This document shows positions 9,301 to 17,620 of a stretch of 34,611 nt of DNA, piece by piece (the stretch's first letter is position 1; each line of letters starts with the position of its first letter). Position numbers and translations under genes: made by a program. A model generated the notes under the pieces. It ran no database searches and was not told where the DNA came from. It saw nothing but the letters and a program-made list of their open reading frames with translations. The stretch comes from an uncultured Ectothiorhodospiraceae bacterium (GTDB lineage Bacteria; Pseudomonadota; Gammaproteobacteria; UBA9214): positions 1 to 34,611 of the forward strand of contig CAMYJI010000032.1 in NCBI GenBank assembly GCA_947258545.1, in the 5' to 3' direction.

Positions 9301-9723
9301 ATGCCGTCAGCGACCCTGCTATCCATTGTCGAGTCACCGACCCACCCGGATTTCTCTGGCTTGTATCGCCGGCTTGATCTGGCAGAAACACGGGTGGGCT
9401 CGATAAGAAAGGCCATCAGCCAGCTGAAGTCGCAGGCCCCGGATTTCATCGTAGCCGAATTCTTTTATGGCTACGGTAACAACTATGCCGGTGTCAACAT
9501 CAGCAATCTGGATGTGTTCCTCTACAGCCTGCAGAAATTCGCGCCCACTGCGCGGGTTATTGTGATGGTGGATAAAATCGAGCGCCGCTACGTTGACAAG
9601 CTCAACGGGATCATCCCCCTGCACGCGGTGCTGCAGCATCCGGTACACGGAACGGCCATGGAACAACTGCTGACGGCCAGCCTGTCACAGGAGACGGGTG
9701 AGACACCCGGCAGTACCGGCTGA
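9301..9723 (+). CDS. Uncharacterised 140-residue protein, possibly receiver-like fold
   Basis: I do not recognise this family. The sequence alternates predicted helix and strand: KAISQLKSQAPDFIVAEFFYG, then LDVFLYSLQKFAPTARVIVMVD, then PLHAVLQHPVHGTAMEQLLTA. The order resembles a CheY-like alpha/beta receiver, but no clear acidic phosphoacceptor triad is visible, so phosphorylation is not claimed. There are no membrane segments or signal peptide. The start at ATG 9301 has no good ribosome site. It is close behind the SRPBCC gene, suggesting cotranscription, and converges with the SOS operon, with 35 bases between the stops. Confidence 0.75.
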   Translation: MPSATLLSIVESPTHPDFSGLYRRLDLAETRVGSIRKAISQLKSQAPDFIVAEFFYGYGNNYAGVNISNLDVFLYSLQKFAPTARVIVMVDKIERRYVDKLNGIIPLHAVLQHPVHGTAMEQLLTASLSQETGETPGSTG

Positions 9724-9758
9724 CGTGAAAGGGTAACGCTGCGCGCGTAACGGAACTG

Positions 9759-10355
9759 CTAAGCCGGGGCGGCACCAGACAGCCGGCCGCCCCGCTCGTC
9801 CAGCAGGTAGACCGCCCGCCCGGTGGCATCGGCCTCCAGCTGCAACCGCAGCCCGATCCCGGACGTCGATACTACATCTGTCTCCACCCGGAACAGGATA
9901 CCGAGGGTATGGCCTATACCGGCGGCCTTCTCCAGGCGTTTTGCCATCAGCTGCGTCACGCAGCCCGTCCATCCCATTACCACACTGAAGTCACCGGAGC
10001 GCAGCAACGACTCCAGCGTCCATAGCCCGCTGCGACCCTTGTGCGGATTGATTTGCAGGATACGCGATGATTCCACGGCCGGGTCCGACAGTAACCGCGC
10101 GCGCGCCCCGTAAGGCGGCACCACCATGCCCAGCCAGCGGCCTTGCTGGCTCAGCCGGGACAGCGCCGGCAGGAACAGGGACAGCGCATCGGTATATTCA
10201 TCCGGCAGCAGCACCTCGACGAGTCCACGTTTCGGCCAGCCACCGGCAGGCAGCAGTGCTTCCAGTTCGGGTATACCGGCAGCGATGACCGGCACTTGAC
10301 GGGCACATTGTTTGTCCCAGGCATTCAGGTGGTGCAGTTTGGGGGAACTGTTCAT
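9759..10355 (-). CDS. ImuA/SulA-like SOS protein
   Basis: This 198-residue RecA-fold-like protein belongs to the ImuA/SulA superfamily. It shows ALLPAGGWPKRGLVEVL, the LGMVVPPYGARAR stretch, an SSRILQINPHKGRSGLWTLE run and a C-terminal LGLRLQLEADATGRAV-like segment (actual residues begin GIGLRLQLEAD). ImuA assists the ImuB-DnaE2 mutasome; SulA-type relatives inhibit FtsZ. Here imuB and dnaE2 are absent downstream, as in Pseudomonas lexA-sulA operons, so the role is open. I start it at ATG 10355, correctly spaced from AAGGAG; an ATG two codons earlier (10361) overlaps the lexA stop as ATGA but is only two bases from the ribosome site. It is surely cotranscribed with lexA and LexA-controlled. 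Confidence 0.85.
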   Translation of the reverse strand: MNSSPKLHHLNAWDKQCARQVPVIAAGIPELEALLPAGGWPKRGLVEVLLPDEYTDALSLFLPALSRLSQQGRWLGMVVPPYGARARLLSDPAVESSRILQINPHKGRSGLWTLESLLRSGDFSVVMGWTGCVTQLMAKRLEKAAGIGHTLGILFRVETDVVSTSGIGLRLQLEADATGRAVYLLDERGGRLSGAAPA

Positions 10356-10357
10356 AG

Positions 10358-10963
10358 TCATATCTCCTTGCGCAGTACACCGACACCCAGTCCCTCGATC
10401 ACCAGGGGCTGGTCTCGCAAATCAATCTTGATGGGGTCGTAGGCCGGGTTCTCCGGTAGCAGGCTCACGATCGAACCGCGCCGGCGGAAACGCTTGACGG
10501 TCACTTCTTCGTCAATGCGGGCGACCACGATCTGGCCGTTCTCGACCTGCGGGGTGCGATGCACCGCCAGCAGGTCGCCGTCCATGATGCCGATATCTTT
10601 CATGCTGTCTCCGTGCACCTGCAGCAGGTAATCCGCATGCGGATGAAACAGTCCCGCCTCGATATGACAGTAGTCCTCGATATGCTGCTCTGCGAGTATC
10701 GGTTCACCGGCGGCGACACGCCCGACCACCGGCAGGCCGGGGTCTTCCTCCATGAGCCGGATACCACGCGAGGCACCGGAAACCAGCTCAATGGCCCCTT
10801 TGCGTTCCAATGCACGCAAGTGATCCTCCGCGGCATTCGGGGAGCGAAAACCAAGGGCTGCGGCGATCTCGACGCGTGTGGGTGGGCAACCCGCCTGTGC
10901 AATGTGGTGGCGGATCAGCTCGAGGATCTCGGCCTGGCGGGCGGTGAGTGTGTCTTTGGCCAT
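10358..10963 (-). CDS. lexA: LexA repressor
   Basis: LexA represses the SOS regulon and self-cleaves when RecA filaments form on damaged DNA. The 201-residue protein has the winged-helix DNA-binding domain (1-70, [16 protein letters not shown] and [20 protein letters not shown]), the scissile Ala85-Gly86 in [17 protein letters not shown], and the catalytic dyad Ser120 ([10 protein letters not shown]) and Lys157 (EVTVKRF). Two LexA boxes lie 11 and 30 bases upstream of its ATG, overlapping its promoter, so it is autoregulated. The stop overlaps the next SOS gene. All key residues are intact. Confidence 0.98.
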   Translation of the reverse strand: MAKDTLTARQAEILELIRHHIAQAGCPPTRVEIAAALGFRSPNAAEDHLRALERKGAIELVSGASRGIRLMEEDPGLPVVGRVAAGEPILAEQHIEDYCHIEAGLFHPHADYLLQVHGDSMKDIGIMDGDLLAVHRTPQVENGQIVVARIDEEVTVKRFRRRGSIVSLLPENPAYDPIKIDLRDQPLVIEGLGVGVLRKEI

Positions 10964-10973
10964 AAGCGAATAA

Positions 10974-10989
10974 CTGTTTATCTGTACAG
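10974..10989. promoter_or_regulatory. LexA (SOS) box 1
   Basis: CTGTTTATCTGTACAG matches the gammaproteobacterial LexA operator CTG-N10-CAG and its longer form CTGT-N8-ACAG exactly in both half-sites. It lies between the predicted transcription start and the lexA ATG, where a bound repressor would block lexA transcription. Confidence 0.92.
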
Positions 10990-10992
10990 GTG

Positions 10993-11008
10993 CTGTAAGT
11001 ATATACAG
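10993..11008. promoter_or_regulatory. LexA (SOS) box 2, overlapping the lexA -10
   Basis: CTGTAAGTATATACAG is a second perfect CTGT-N8-ACAG operator, centred 19 bases from box 1, or nearly two helical turns. That spacing places two LexA dimers on almost the same face of the DNA, as at the E. coli lexA promoter. It covers the predicted -10 element of lexA. Confidence 0.92.
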
Positions 11009-11025
11009 TATCTTTCTGGATGCAA
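10998..11025 (-). promoter_or_regulatory. lexA promoter (-35/-10)
   Basis: On the - strand TTGCAT (11020-11025) and TATACT (10998-11003) are separated by 16 bases and resemble sigma-70 -35 and -10 elements. The -10 lies inside LexA box 2. The assignment is by pattern only. Confidence 0.6.
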
Positions 11026-11193
11026 CTAATCTCCTATCTAATTGTTTTTCAATATAAATACATCAAAACACGGCGCTTATACGGGCACTGTACCCGGCTC
11101 ACGGAAATCGTTGGGCGCCCTGTATCCCGACTCCCTGTGCGGTCCCGGAAAATGAATTATCATTACCGGCCCCGTGGTACAGGTAACCATTGC

Positions 11194-12435
11194 ATGTCGC
11201 TCTCCCCGCCCATGATCACACCCCGACATTCGATTGCGGTCCGCATCGGCAGTGTCATTGTTGGTGGCGCGACGCCGGTCCGGGTGCAGTCCATGACCAA
11301 CACCGATACCGCAGACGTCGTCGCAACCGTACAGCAGGTAACCGAACTGGCCCGCGCCGGTTCCGAGCTGGTGCGTATTACGGTCAATACCGAGGACGCG
11401 GCGCGCGCCGTGCCTGACATCCACGAACGTCTGCTGCAGGCCAACCTGGACATCCCGCTGGTCGGTGACTTCCATTTCAATGGGCACAAGCTCCTGGCGA
11501 ACCACCCCGGATGCGCCGAGGCGCTGGCCAAATACCGCATCAATCCCGGAAATGTCGGCCGCGGCAAGAAACGTGACGAGCAGTTCAGTGCCTTGATCGA
11601 GACCGCCTGCCGCTATGACAAGCCGGTGCGCATCGGCGTGAACTGGGGCAGCCTGGACCAGGCATTGGTCGCACGGCTCATGGATGAGAACTCGGGACGC
11701 AGCGAACCCAGGGAATCCCATGAGGTGATGCACGAGATCATGGTGACCTCGGCACTGGAGAGTGCCGCCCAGGCGGAGTCCATCGGGCTCGGGCGCGACC
11801 ACATTATTCTGTCGGCCAAGATGAGCGGGGTGCAGGACCTGATTGCGGTCTACCGCGAACTCTCGGCACGCTGTGACTATGCCCTGCACCTCGGCCTGAC
11901 CGAGGCCGGCATGGGCACCCGGGGCATCGTGGCCTCCTCGGCCGCCCTGTCGGTACTGCTGCAGGAAGGCATCGGTGACACCATCCGCATCTCCCTGACA
12001 CCGGAACCGGGGGGTGACCGCAGCCGCGAGGTGGTCGTGGCCCAGACACTGCTGCAGTCGATGGGACTGCGGCATTTCACCCCCGCGGTCATTGCCTGCC
12101 CGGGTTGCGGCCGCACCACCAGCCACTACTTCCAGCAACTCGCCCAGGACATCGAGGGACACCTGCGCACCCGGATGCCAGTCTGGCGCCGGCAATTCCC
12201 GGGCGTCGAAGAGATGACCGTGGCTGTCATGGGCTGCGTGGTCAACGGGCCCGGTGAAAGCAAGCACGCCAATATCGGCATCAGCCTGCCAGGCACGGGT
12301 GAGAAACCGGTCGCCCCGGTTTACGTCGACGGGGAAAAGACCGTAACACTGAAGGGTGATTCCATCGCCGCAGATTTCCAGAAACTGGTCGACGACTACG
12401 TGCAGCGGCGTTACGCGCCCACTGCCCAGGCCTGA
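11194..12435 (+). CDS. ispG: (E)-4-hydroxy-3-methylbut-2-enyl-diphosphate synthase
   Basis: IspG (GcpE) converts methylerythritol cyclodiphosphate to HMBPP in the MEP isoprenoid pathway, using a [4Fe-4S] cluster. The start is set at ATG 11194 after AGGT (11181-11184), giving 413 residues; codons further upstream read into the lexA promoter region and look non-coding. The N-terminal TIM barrel begins [15 protein letters not shown] and contains [11 protein letters not shown] and YRINPGNVG. The cluster ligands are Cys302 and Cys305 (CPGCGR), Cys348 and Glu355 ([10 protein letters not shown]). It is transcribed divergently from lexA, here outside its more usual rodZ/hisS neighbourhood. Confidence 0.96.
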   Translation: MSLSPPMITPRHSIAVRIGSVIVGGATPVRVQSMTNTDTADVVATVQQVTELARAGSELVRITVNTEDAARAVPDIHERLLQANLDIPLVGDFHFNGHKLLANHPGCAEALAKYRINPGNVGRGKKRDEQFSALIETACRYDKPVRIGVNWGSLDQALVARLMDENSGRSEPRESHEVMHEIMVTSALESAAQAESIGLGRDHIILSAKMSGVQDLIAVYRELSARCDYALHLGLTEAGMGTRGIVASSAALSVLLQEGIGDTIRISLTPEPGGDRSREVVVAQTLLQSMGLRHFTPAVIACPGCGRTTSHYFQQLAQDIEGHLRTRMPVWRRQFPGVEEMTVAVMGCVVNGPGESKHANIGISLPGTGEKPVAPVYVDGEKTVTLKGDSIAADFQKLVDDYVQRRYAPTAQA

Positions 12436-12464
12436 GCCTGCAGCACGCGTATCCAACAGGCCAT

Positions 12465-12511
12465 GGAGTGCACCCTGCCCGGGCCCGGTGCCGCTGGCAG
12501 CGGTGCACTCC
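12465..12511. terminator. Hairpin between convergent ispG and DUF481 gene
   Basis: GGAGTGCACC (12465-12474) pairs perfectly with GGTGCACTCC (12502-12511). The stem continues with CTGCC/GGCAG after a one-base bulge. It sits 30 bases after the ispG stop and 24 before the end of the opposing gene, so it could stop transcription from both sides. No T-run follows on either strand, so an intrinsic terminator is not certain. Confidence 0.55.
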
Positions 12512-12534
12512 CTAAGACGCGTTCAGAACAAGCG

Positions 12535-13554
12535 CTACCAGCCGTAGCCCAGGTTGAACAGGTAGCGCGTATCCACCCGGTCGTTGCCCGGTGAGGGGGT
12601 GTTGTCCCAGTCGACATCGACCTCTGCCGTGGCAGTGAAACTGTCCGTCAGCATCGCACGCAAACCGGTACGCGTGATAATGATGATGTCTTTGGTATCC
12701 TGCAGCCCCAGCAGCCCCTCGTGGAAGTGGAAGAACTGCAGCCTGTCCGGATACAGAAAGTGGTCGTAGTTGAGTGACCAGCGTGCCGCCGGGTAGCTGT
12801 CATCCGGCGCCAGATCGAAGTCCTCGTTCACATAGGAAAGACCACCTTCCAGTGACAGATTGGTCAGCTCCGACTCGATAAACTGGTAGCCGGCACCCAG
12901 GCCCAGCGAGGTGCGCAGATTCAGGTCCGCAAAATCATCCTTGAACAGCACCGTATTGGCATAGGTGTACCACTTGTCGGTGAAGAAGTGATCGTACTTG
13001 AGGTAGGCCGTGGCATTGTTCTCGCTCTCTACACCGTCATCCAGTGCCTGATTGTAGATCGCACCGGCAGTGAAACGGTTCTGTTTGGTACGCGCAATGG
13101 CCTCGATATCACCGTGGTAGGACTCCTTGTCGGTATTGCCCTTGGCGATGTAGACACCGGCATTGGCACGCCCGCTCAGCTTCACCCCGTTCTGCGGAGC
13201 CGGCGGGTTGATCAGGGCGACCCGTGCCACGGGTACCTGGCCTGCCTGCACCAGCTCACTGCCCGCGATACCGACACTACCGTCATCGGACCGGGCCAGC
13301 GTACCCTTGAGCAGCGTCGCGTCATCGAGCTGCACAACGACTGGTGCCTCGGTGGACACAGTGACGACCTTGTCCCAGGCGATTTCGATTTCGCCGGCAA
13401 AATCCGTCTTGAGCGTCAGGATATCCCCCTGTTTTTTAATCACCGTGCCACTGACTCGGTCGCCATTGGCCAGGTACACCTCATCGGCACTCACCGGCAC
13501 GGCAAGGAAAAACAACGCACACGACACACTCAGCAAACGCAGAAACTTGTTCAC
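12535..13554 (-). CDS. DUF481 (YdiY-like) outer-membrane beta-barrel protein
   Basis: This 339-residue protein has a signal peptide (cleavage after VSA, about residue 23). A short periplasmic region follows (DEVYLANGDRVSGTVIKKQG and similar strand repeats), then a C-terminal barrel of alternating strands that ends in Trp, as outer-membrane proteins do. The barrel part (from about 125: SGRANAGVYIAKGNTDKESYHGD) is typical of DUF481/YdiY, sometimes called salt-induced outer-membrane protein. Substrate and role are not known. Upstream is a ribosome site (AAGGAGAT, - strand) close to the ATG. It converges with ispG and has no functional partner nearby. Confidence 0.85.
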   Translation of the reverse strand: MNKFLRLLSVSCALFFLAVPVSADEVYLANGDRVSGTVIKKQGDILTLKTDFAGEIEIAWDKVVTVSTEAPVVVQLDDATLLKGTLARSDDGSVGIAGSELVQAGQVPVARVALINPPAPQNGVKLSGRANAGVYIAKGNTDKESYHGDIEAIARTKQNRFTAGAIYNQALDDGVESENNATAYLKYDHFFTDKWYTYANTVLFKDDFADLNLRTSLGLGAGYQFIESELTNLSLEGGLSYVNEDFDLAPDDSYPAARWSLNYDHFLYPDRLQFFHFHEGLLGLQDTKDIIIITRTGLRAMLTDSFTATAEVDVDWDNTPSPGNDRVDTRYLFNLGYGW

Positions 13555-13589
13555 ACTTATCTCCTTGGTAAATGGAAAACAGGTGAGAC

Positions 13590-13912
13590 CTAGAGATCAA
13601 TACCGGAATTGGCCACCGCTTCCTTGTCAGTATTTGGCTCACTGGCCATCAGCAGGACGGCCTGCATGGCATGCCTGGAAACCAGGAAACCGCACACCAC
13701 CGCATCGCGGCTGCCCGGCGCCAGTGCCATCAGCTGTTCATCGCTGATGACCGGCGTGGCGGGCGCGCTGCAATCAGGGTTTCATTATCCCCGACCTGTA
13801 CATCAGATGTTCCATGCTGGTCACACCGGCAAAAGGGATTGAAGTCGATATTCTCAACGTCAATCTGGTCGCCGCCGTAAGTCAGCCGCCACTGCTGCAT
13901 TGCGGAGGACAT
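13590..13912 (-). pseudogene. Broken small gene of unknown function
   Basis: Two coding-like pieces in different frames sit side by side on the - strand. The first starts at ATG 13912 and reads MSSAMQQWRLTYGGDQIDVE, then a CRCDQHG stretch, up to DNETLIAA. The second reads PVISDEQLMALAPGSRDAVV and continues to a TAG at 13590, with no start codon of its own before mid-segment. Removing GC from the GCGCGC run near 13760-13770, or adding one base, joins them into one frame of about 107 residues. In the same frame a short MLNSAMLLGALP segment (from ATG 13954) is cut off by TAA at 13916-13918. I do not recognise the family. It could be a decayed gene, a sequencing error, or chance. Confidence 0.35.
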
Positions 13913-14185
13913 GACTTAGGGCAGTGCACCCAACAACATCGCACTGTTGAGCATTACACTCAAATCGGGATAATAGCAGCGGCATAAGGGACGGGAACCA
14001 CTGGACATCATTGTTTACAAACGGCAAGACACTAAATAAACAAGCTGTATTGTATTGCTACTGGAGAACGGTCGTCATGACCGTATAACAAGGGAGCCCC
14101 GGAAAAGGATCTGTAGACCGGTAACACCGGGTCCGGCAGGAATGATGTTTATTGAGACGTGTTGAAGATTTCCAGTAAAAGGTGA

Positions 14186-14224
14186 AAGGGGCCCTGACGG
14201 GGGACAGCGATGCCAGGACCCCTT
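14186..14224 (-). terminator. Terminator of the Ala-rich peptide gene
   Basis: On the - strand an 11-base stem (AAGGGGTCCTG with CAGGGCCCCTT, one G-U pair) with a 17-base loop is followed by TTTCACCTTTT. It lies 10 bases beyond the stop of the small exported-peptide gene, as expected for a rho-independent terminator. Confidence 0.65.
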
Positions 14225-14234
14225 GGGTGCTACC

Positions 14235-14453
14235 TTATTCTGCAGTGTCGCCAGTCTTGGCCTGTGACAGCGCCTGCTCTTCAGTTGCCGCTTGCGTTCC
14301 CTTCTCGACAATTTCAACGGCTTCGACAGCCGTATTGGCAGCAGCGTCAGCGCCTGCATCAGCAGCGGCGGCGGCGTCCGTGGCCAGTTCACTGTCGGCG
14401 TAGGCGAACGGTGCCGCAAAAACCAGGGCGGCGATCAACATCAATTTCTTCAT
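14235..14453 (-). CDS. Small Ala-rich exported protein
   Basis: This 72-residue protein has a clean signal peptide (MKKLMLIAALVFAAPFAYA, cleavage before DS), leaving a mature chain of about 53 residues dominated by Ala, Glu, Thr and Asp. No cysteines, aromatic residues or known motif are present in the mature part. It probably forms helix, since heptad-like runs such as ADAGADAAANTAVEAVEIVE occur. AGAGGA seven bases before the ATG is a good ribosome site, and a terminator follows the gene, so it is probably a real single-gene unit. No function can be assigned. Confidence 0.7.
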   Translation of the reverse strand: MKKLMLIAALVFAAPFAYADSELATDAAAAADAGADAAANTAVEAVEIVEKGTQAATEEQALSQAKTGDTAE

Positions 14454-15099
14454 GTTTACATCCTCTTTTGTGGATTTGTCGTAACAGGCACATGCCTACC
14501 CGGGGATAAGCAATACCTATGCCATTACGCGCGTGCGCCTGCCAGGCATACCAAAACATGGGATGGACCGTGTGTCACACGGGGGAAAACAGCCCGTGGC
14601 GGGAAGTTTATGTCGCCAAATCACAACAGTAAAAGCCGACACCATGTTAACCCATTGAGCAACATAGGGTAACAATGTCGTTAACTAGCAACGCTTGGCT
14701 CACCGAGCCATCACCACCGCGGCATTCGCTGCCTCGCCACTGATATAGCGGGTACAACCAGCCGGGGTCGTATTTGCAGCGCGGCCACGGGAATACCCCG
14801 TGAAATCGTTCTAATAATTAACAACCTGCTGTTTTTATTATATTTTATAACGAACACACCCAGCACGCACGCCGACTTCCACGTCCCGGCCAAGGCACAG
14901 TTAAATAGACAATCCGGCACCGGCCTCGTTGATAGGCTGGCATGTTACTTGCTGTAGTAGCAGTCATGAAATGGATGCGCGCGGGATAGATTTCCCGGAA
15001 TTCGATATAGAATTCGCGCGCGAGTCCGATATAAGACGGAAGCACCTGCGATTTGACGATACGACGATGTGTCCCTCACGACATCGAGAGGTTGGACAA
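14454..15099. other. 646-base intergenic region without a supported gene
   Basis: No reading frame here has both a ribosome site and coding character. The part next to mlaC holds two GAATTC sites 12 bases apart (14998-15003 and 15010-15015), CGATATA repeated at 15003-15009 and 15027-15033, and two GCGCGC runs. These may be a regulatory region for mlaC, but I cannot assign a regulator. Confidence 0.5.
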
Positions 15100-15720
15100 A
15101 TGAAACGACCGTTTACGCTAATGTTGTCTCTGGCCCTGATGGCATTCGGCCCTCAGGTGTTCCCCAGTCAACCGCCCCAGGAACTGGTTCGCGACACGTC
15201 CACCCAGATGCTGACAAGACTCAGACAGGAGAAAACGGTCATTGAACAGGCACCCGAGCGGCTGTATGAGTTGGTGTCTGAGGTTGTCATGCCACATTTC
15301 GATTTTGAACGCATGGCACGCTGGACACTGGGGAAATACTGGCGGCGCGCGACTCCCGCACAACGCAATCAATTCATCAGCGAGTTTCGCTCCTTGCTGG
15401 TACGCAAATACGGCAGTGCGCTTGCGGTGTATGTCGACGAAGAAATCGACTACCTGCCATTCACCATGAACGAGAACGACACCCGGGTAACAGTGCACAC
15501 CGAAATCAACCCGGCCAACGGGATTCCGGTAACCATCGCCTACCGACTGCATCGTACGGACGGTGACTGGTTGGTGTATGACGTGTCAATCGAGGGCATC
15601 AGCCTGGTGACCAACTACCGGACGACATTCACCAGCAAGATCCGCCGGGACGGGCTGGATAAGCTGATCAGTCAGCTGGCGGCAATCAACAAGGGTGGGG
15701 CCGCCGCCGGTACGACCTGA
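15100..15720 (+). CDS. mlaC: MlaC/Ttg2D-family phospholipid-binding periplasmic protein
   Basis: MlaC carries phospholipids between the outer-membrane MlaA complex and the inner-membrane MlaFEDB transporter. I start the gene at ATG 15100 behind GAGAGG (206 residues with a signal peptide ending around PSQ). Family features are MPHFDFERMARWTLGKYWRR, the helix TPAQRNQFISEFRSLLVRKY, the sheet region VTVHTEINPANGIPVTIAYR and the tail WLVYDVSIEGISLVTNYRTT, then the C-terminal KLISQL. No mlaA, B, D, E or F is adjacent, so this is a solitary copy that may serve a transporter elsewhere or a distinct lipid route. It converges with the radical SAM gene. Confidence 0.9.
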   Translation: MKRPFTLMLSLALMAFGPQVFPSQPPQELVRDTSTQMLTRLRQEKTVIEQAPERLYELVSEVVMPHFDFERMARWTLGKYWRRATPAQRNQFISEFRSLLVRKYGSALAVYVDEEIDYLPFTMNENDTRVTVHTEINPANGIPVTIAYRLHRTDGDWLVYDVSIEGISLVTNYRTTFTSKIRRDGLDKLISQLAAINKGGAAAGTT

Positions 15721-15765
15721 CAGTATTCGCCACCTGACGCTCACCTCCGCCGCAACAGGCAATAT

Positions 15766-17328
15766 TCAGGATACCTCGTCACCTATATTGACCGGTGTCA
15801 GGCGGCCATCCATCCTCGCCACGACCTCCGGCTTTTCCAGTTCCCGCTCGAGGATGTCCATGGTGGCGCGACCGACATAGTCACTGTCCTTATCCAGATT
15901 CTCTACTGCCTCGAGATAACTGCGCGCAATCAAGGGACCGAGGGGATCCGGATTATATAGCAACCGCTTTATAACAAAGGGATTCAGCGTTAGTGGGTTG
16001 TAGTCCTTCTTCAGGTAGCCTTGCCGAATCAACAGCTGTTCCACGGGCGTGCCGGGCTGAATGCCGATGAAGAAAATAAAAGGCAGCACATTATCCCGGC
16101 CAAACAACTGGTACAGTTCCTTGATACGGTTGATGGTTTTTCTCAGTGTCGCCACCGTCTCGCCCGGTGCATTGAGTGGTATATACAGCTTGACCTGCTG
16201 GTCGGTGTAACCGGCCTGCTTGAACATCCGGAATGCTTCCATCTGTTGTTCCAGCGAATAACCCAGCGTCAGGCTGTTAATGATCTCCTGGGTACCCGTA
16301 AACGACAGATCAAGACTGGCTAAACCGCTGTCCAGCATTTTCCTTGCAAGTTCCCTGGTGAGATAGTTCAGGCGCAAATAGCCGGTCCACTCGACGGTTA
16401 TACCTCTACGCATCAACTCATCAAGGATCTGTTCAACATGGCGGGTACTCCGCTTGGTTGAACAGAACTGCGCATCGGTGAACCAGATCTTCGTGACGCC
16501 GTAATGCCTGTTGAGCGCCTCGATTTCATCGACAATCTCATGCGGTTCGCGGTAGCGTTGCCTTGCACCTTCGATCTTGTTGTAGAGGCAGAAGTGACAC
16601 TGATACGGGCAGCCGCGCTTGGTATGCACACCGACATAATCATCCAGGTACTCGTGGAACACCGGGAAAATGGACTCGATATAGCTAAAATCAACTGCGG
16701 TGAGTCCGGCCAGGTCAAAATTGCCTTCCGGGTGCGTATGACTGACCCTGCCTGAATGATCCTTGTAATAGCACTCACCTGCCGCTTCTGTGAAACCGTC
16801 TACGATGGACAGCATTGCAGCCTCGCCCTCACCGACAACCACCACACTGTCGATTGGACATTGCTTCACGACATACTTACCGAAAATCGAGACAGCCGTA
16901 CCGCCGACCACAATCCTTGATTCAGGCAACAATCTGCGCACCAGCTTTATTAAACCGAAATTGCGTATCCGGCTGGCAGAGTAGTCATAGATGATGGACA
17001 GCGCATCAATGCCGGCTTTCAGCCTGCTAATCAGCCTTGGCGAGTGATCAAAGTTCATCACCACATCCAGGGCATCATCCTCCGGATGTGGACCGAATGA
17101 CTGCATATTGCGCCACGAGAACGCCACGATATCCGGCCTTGATGCCAGCACCTTTCGTTTCAGGGTCTTTCTGCGCTGGGCGGGGGCGACGAGAGCGAGA
17201 TCCAGGATCTCCTGGTGAATTTCCGGGCGTTGCTTGTGAATATAGTCAGCGACGTAAATCACCCCGCCCGGATAGATCTTCCAGCAAGGCAGGCGGATAT
17301 AGAGGATCTTTTTGGGTGCCCCACGCAT
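15766..17328 (-). CDS. Cobalamin-binding-type radical SAM enzyme
   Basis: This is a 520-residue radical SAM protein in the B12-binding subclass. The N-terminal half has a Rossmann-like domain (KKILYIRLPCWKIYPGG, then RIVVGGTAVSIFGKYV and VVVVGEGEAAM). The SAM barrel carries the cluster motif CPYQCHFC (Cys240, 244, 247). Such enzymes often methylate or rearrange unactivated carbons; BchE- and HpnP-like enzymes share the layout, but the substrate here is unknown. Two starts are possible: ATG 17328, used here, or TTG 17379, which adds 17 residues and has AGG seven bases upstream. No pathway partner gene lies next to it, so it is an orphan. Confidence 0.88.
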   Translation of the reverse strand: MRGAPKKILYIRLPCWKIYPGGVIYVADYIHKQRPEIHQEILDLALVAPAQRRKTLKRKVLASRPDIVAFSWRNMQSFGPHPEDDALDVVMNFDHSPRLISRLKAGIDALSIIYDYSASRIRNFGLIKLVRRLLPESRIVVGGTAVSIFGKYVVKQCPIDSVVVVGEGEAAMLSIVDGFTEAAGECYYKDHSGRVSHTHPEGNFDLAGLTAVDFSYIESIFPVFHEYLDDYVGVHTKRGCPYQCHFCLYNKIEGARQRYREPHEIVDEIEALNRHYGVTKIWFTDAQFCSTKRSTRHVEQILDELMRRGITVEWTGYLRLNYLTRELARKMLDSGLASLDLSFTGTQEIINSLTLGYSLEQQMEAFRMFKQAGYTDQQVKLYIPLNAPGETVATLRKTINRIKELYQLFGRDNVLPFIFFIGIQPGTPVEQLLIRQGYLKKDYNPLTLNPFVIKRLLYNPDPLGPLIARSYLEAVENLDKDSDYVGRATMDILERELEKPEVVARMDGRLTPVNIGDEVS

Positions 17329-17620
17329 CAGACAGTGTCTGCCTTTTCGTTCTTGTTGGTCATGCGTGCACCACTTCAAGGAAAGGCCTGATTCAGGCCA
17401 TAGATAATCCAGGGTGTGCAGGATACCTTATAAACGCCACCAGTACACGGACCGTACCAACCCGCCCGGAAAAATCCCCGGGTGCACGGGCAAGCCGGAG
17501 TTGTGATATCTGATCAGGGACAGTCAAGACGATAGCGCCGCCCCCCCCAAGCGTGCGAACGCCTGGAGAATGTAACTGGAGCGGTTCTTGCCCCAGTCCA
17601 GTTGAGATGATGCGCCTGTT

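Noticed and set aside
11077..12456. Open frame of 459 codons on the - strand opposite ispG
   Set aside because: It is a shadow of ispG, which has all its catalytic residues; the antisense translation shows no family motif.
13609..13842. + strand frame over the broken gene
   Set aside because: No ribosome site and no protein-like composition; the - strand reading is better supported.
14998..15033. GAATTC/CGATATA repeats as a defined operator
   Set aside because: The repeats are short and irregular, and no regulator consensus is recognisable.
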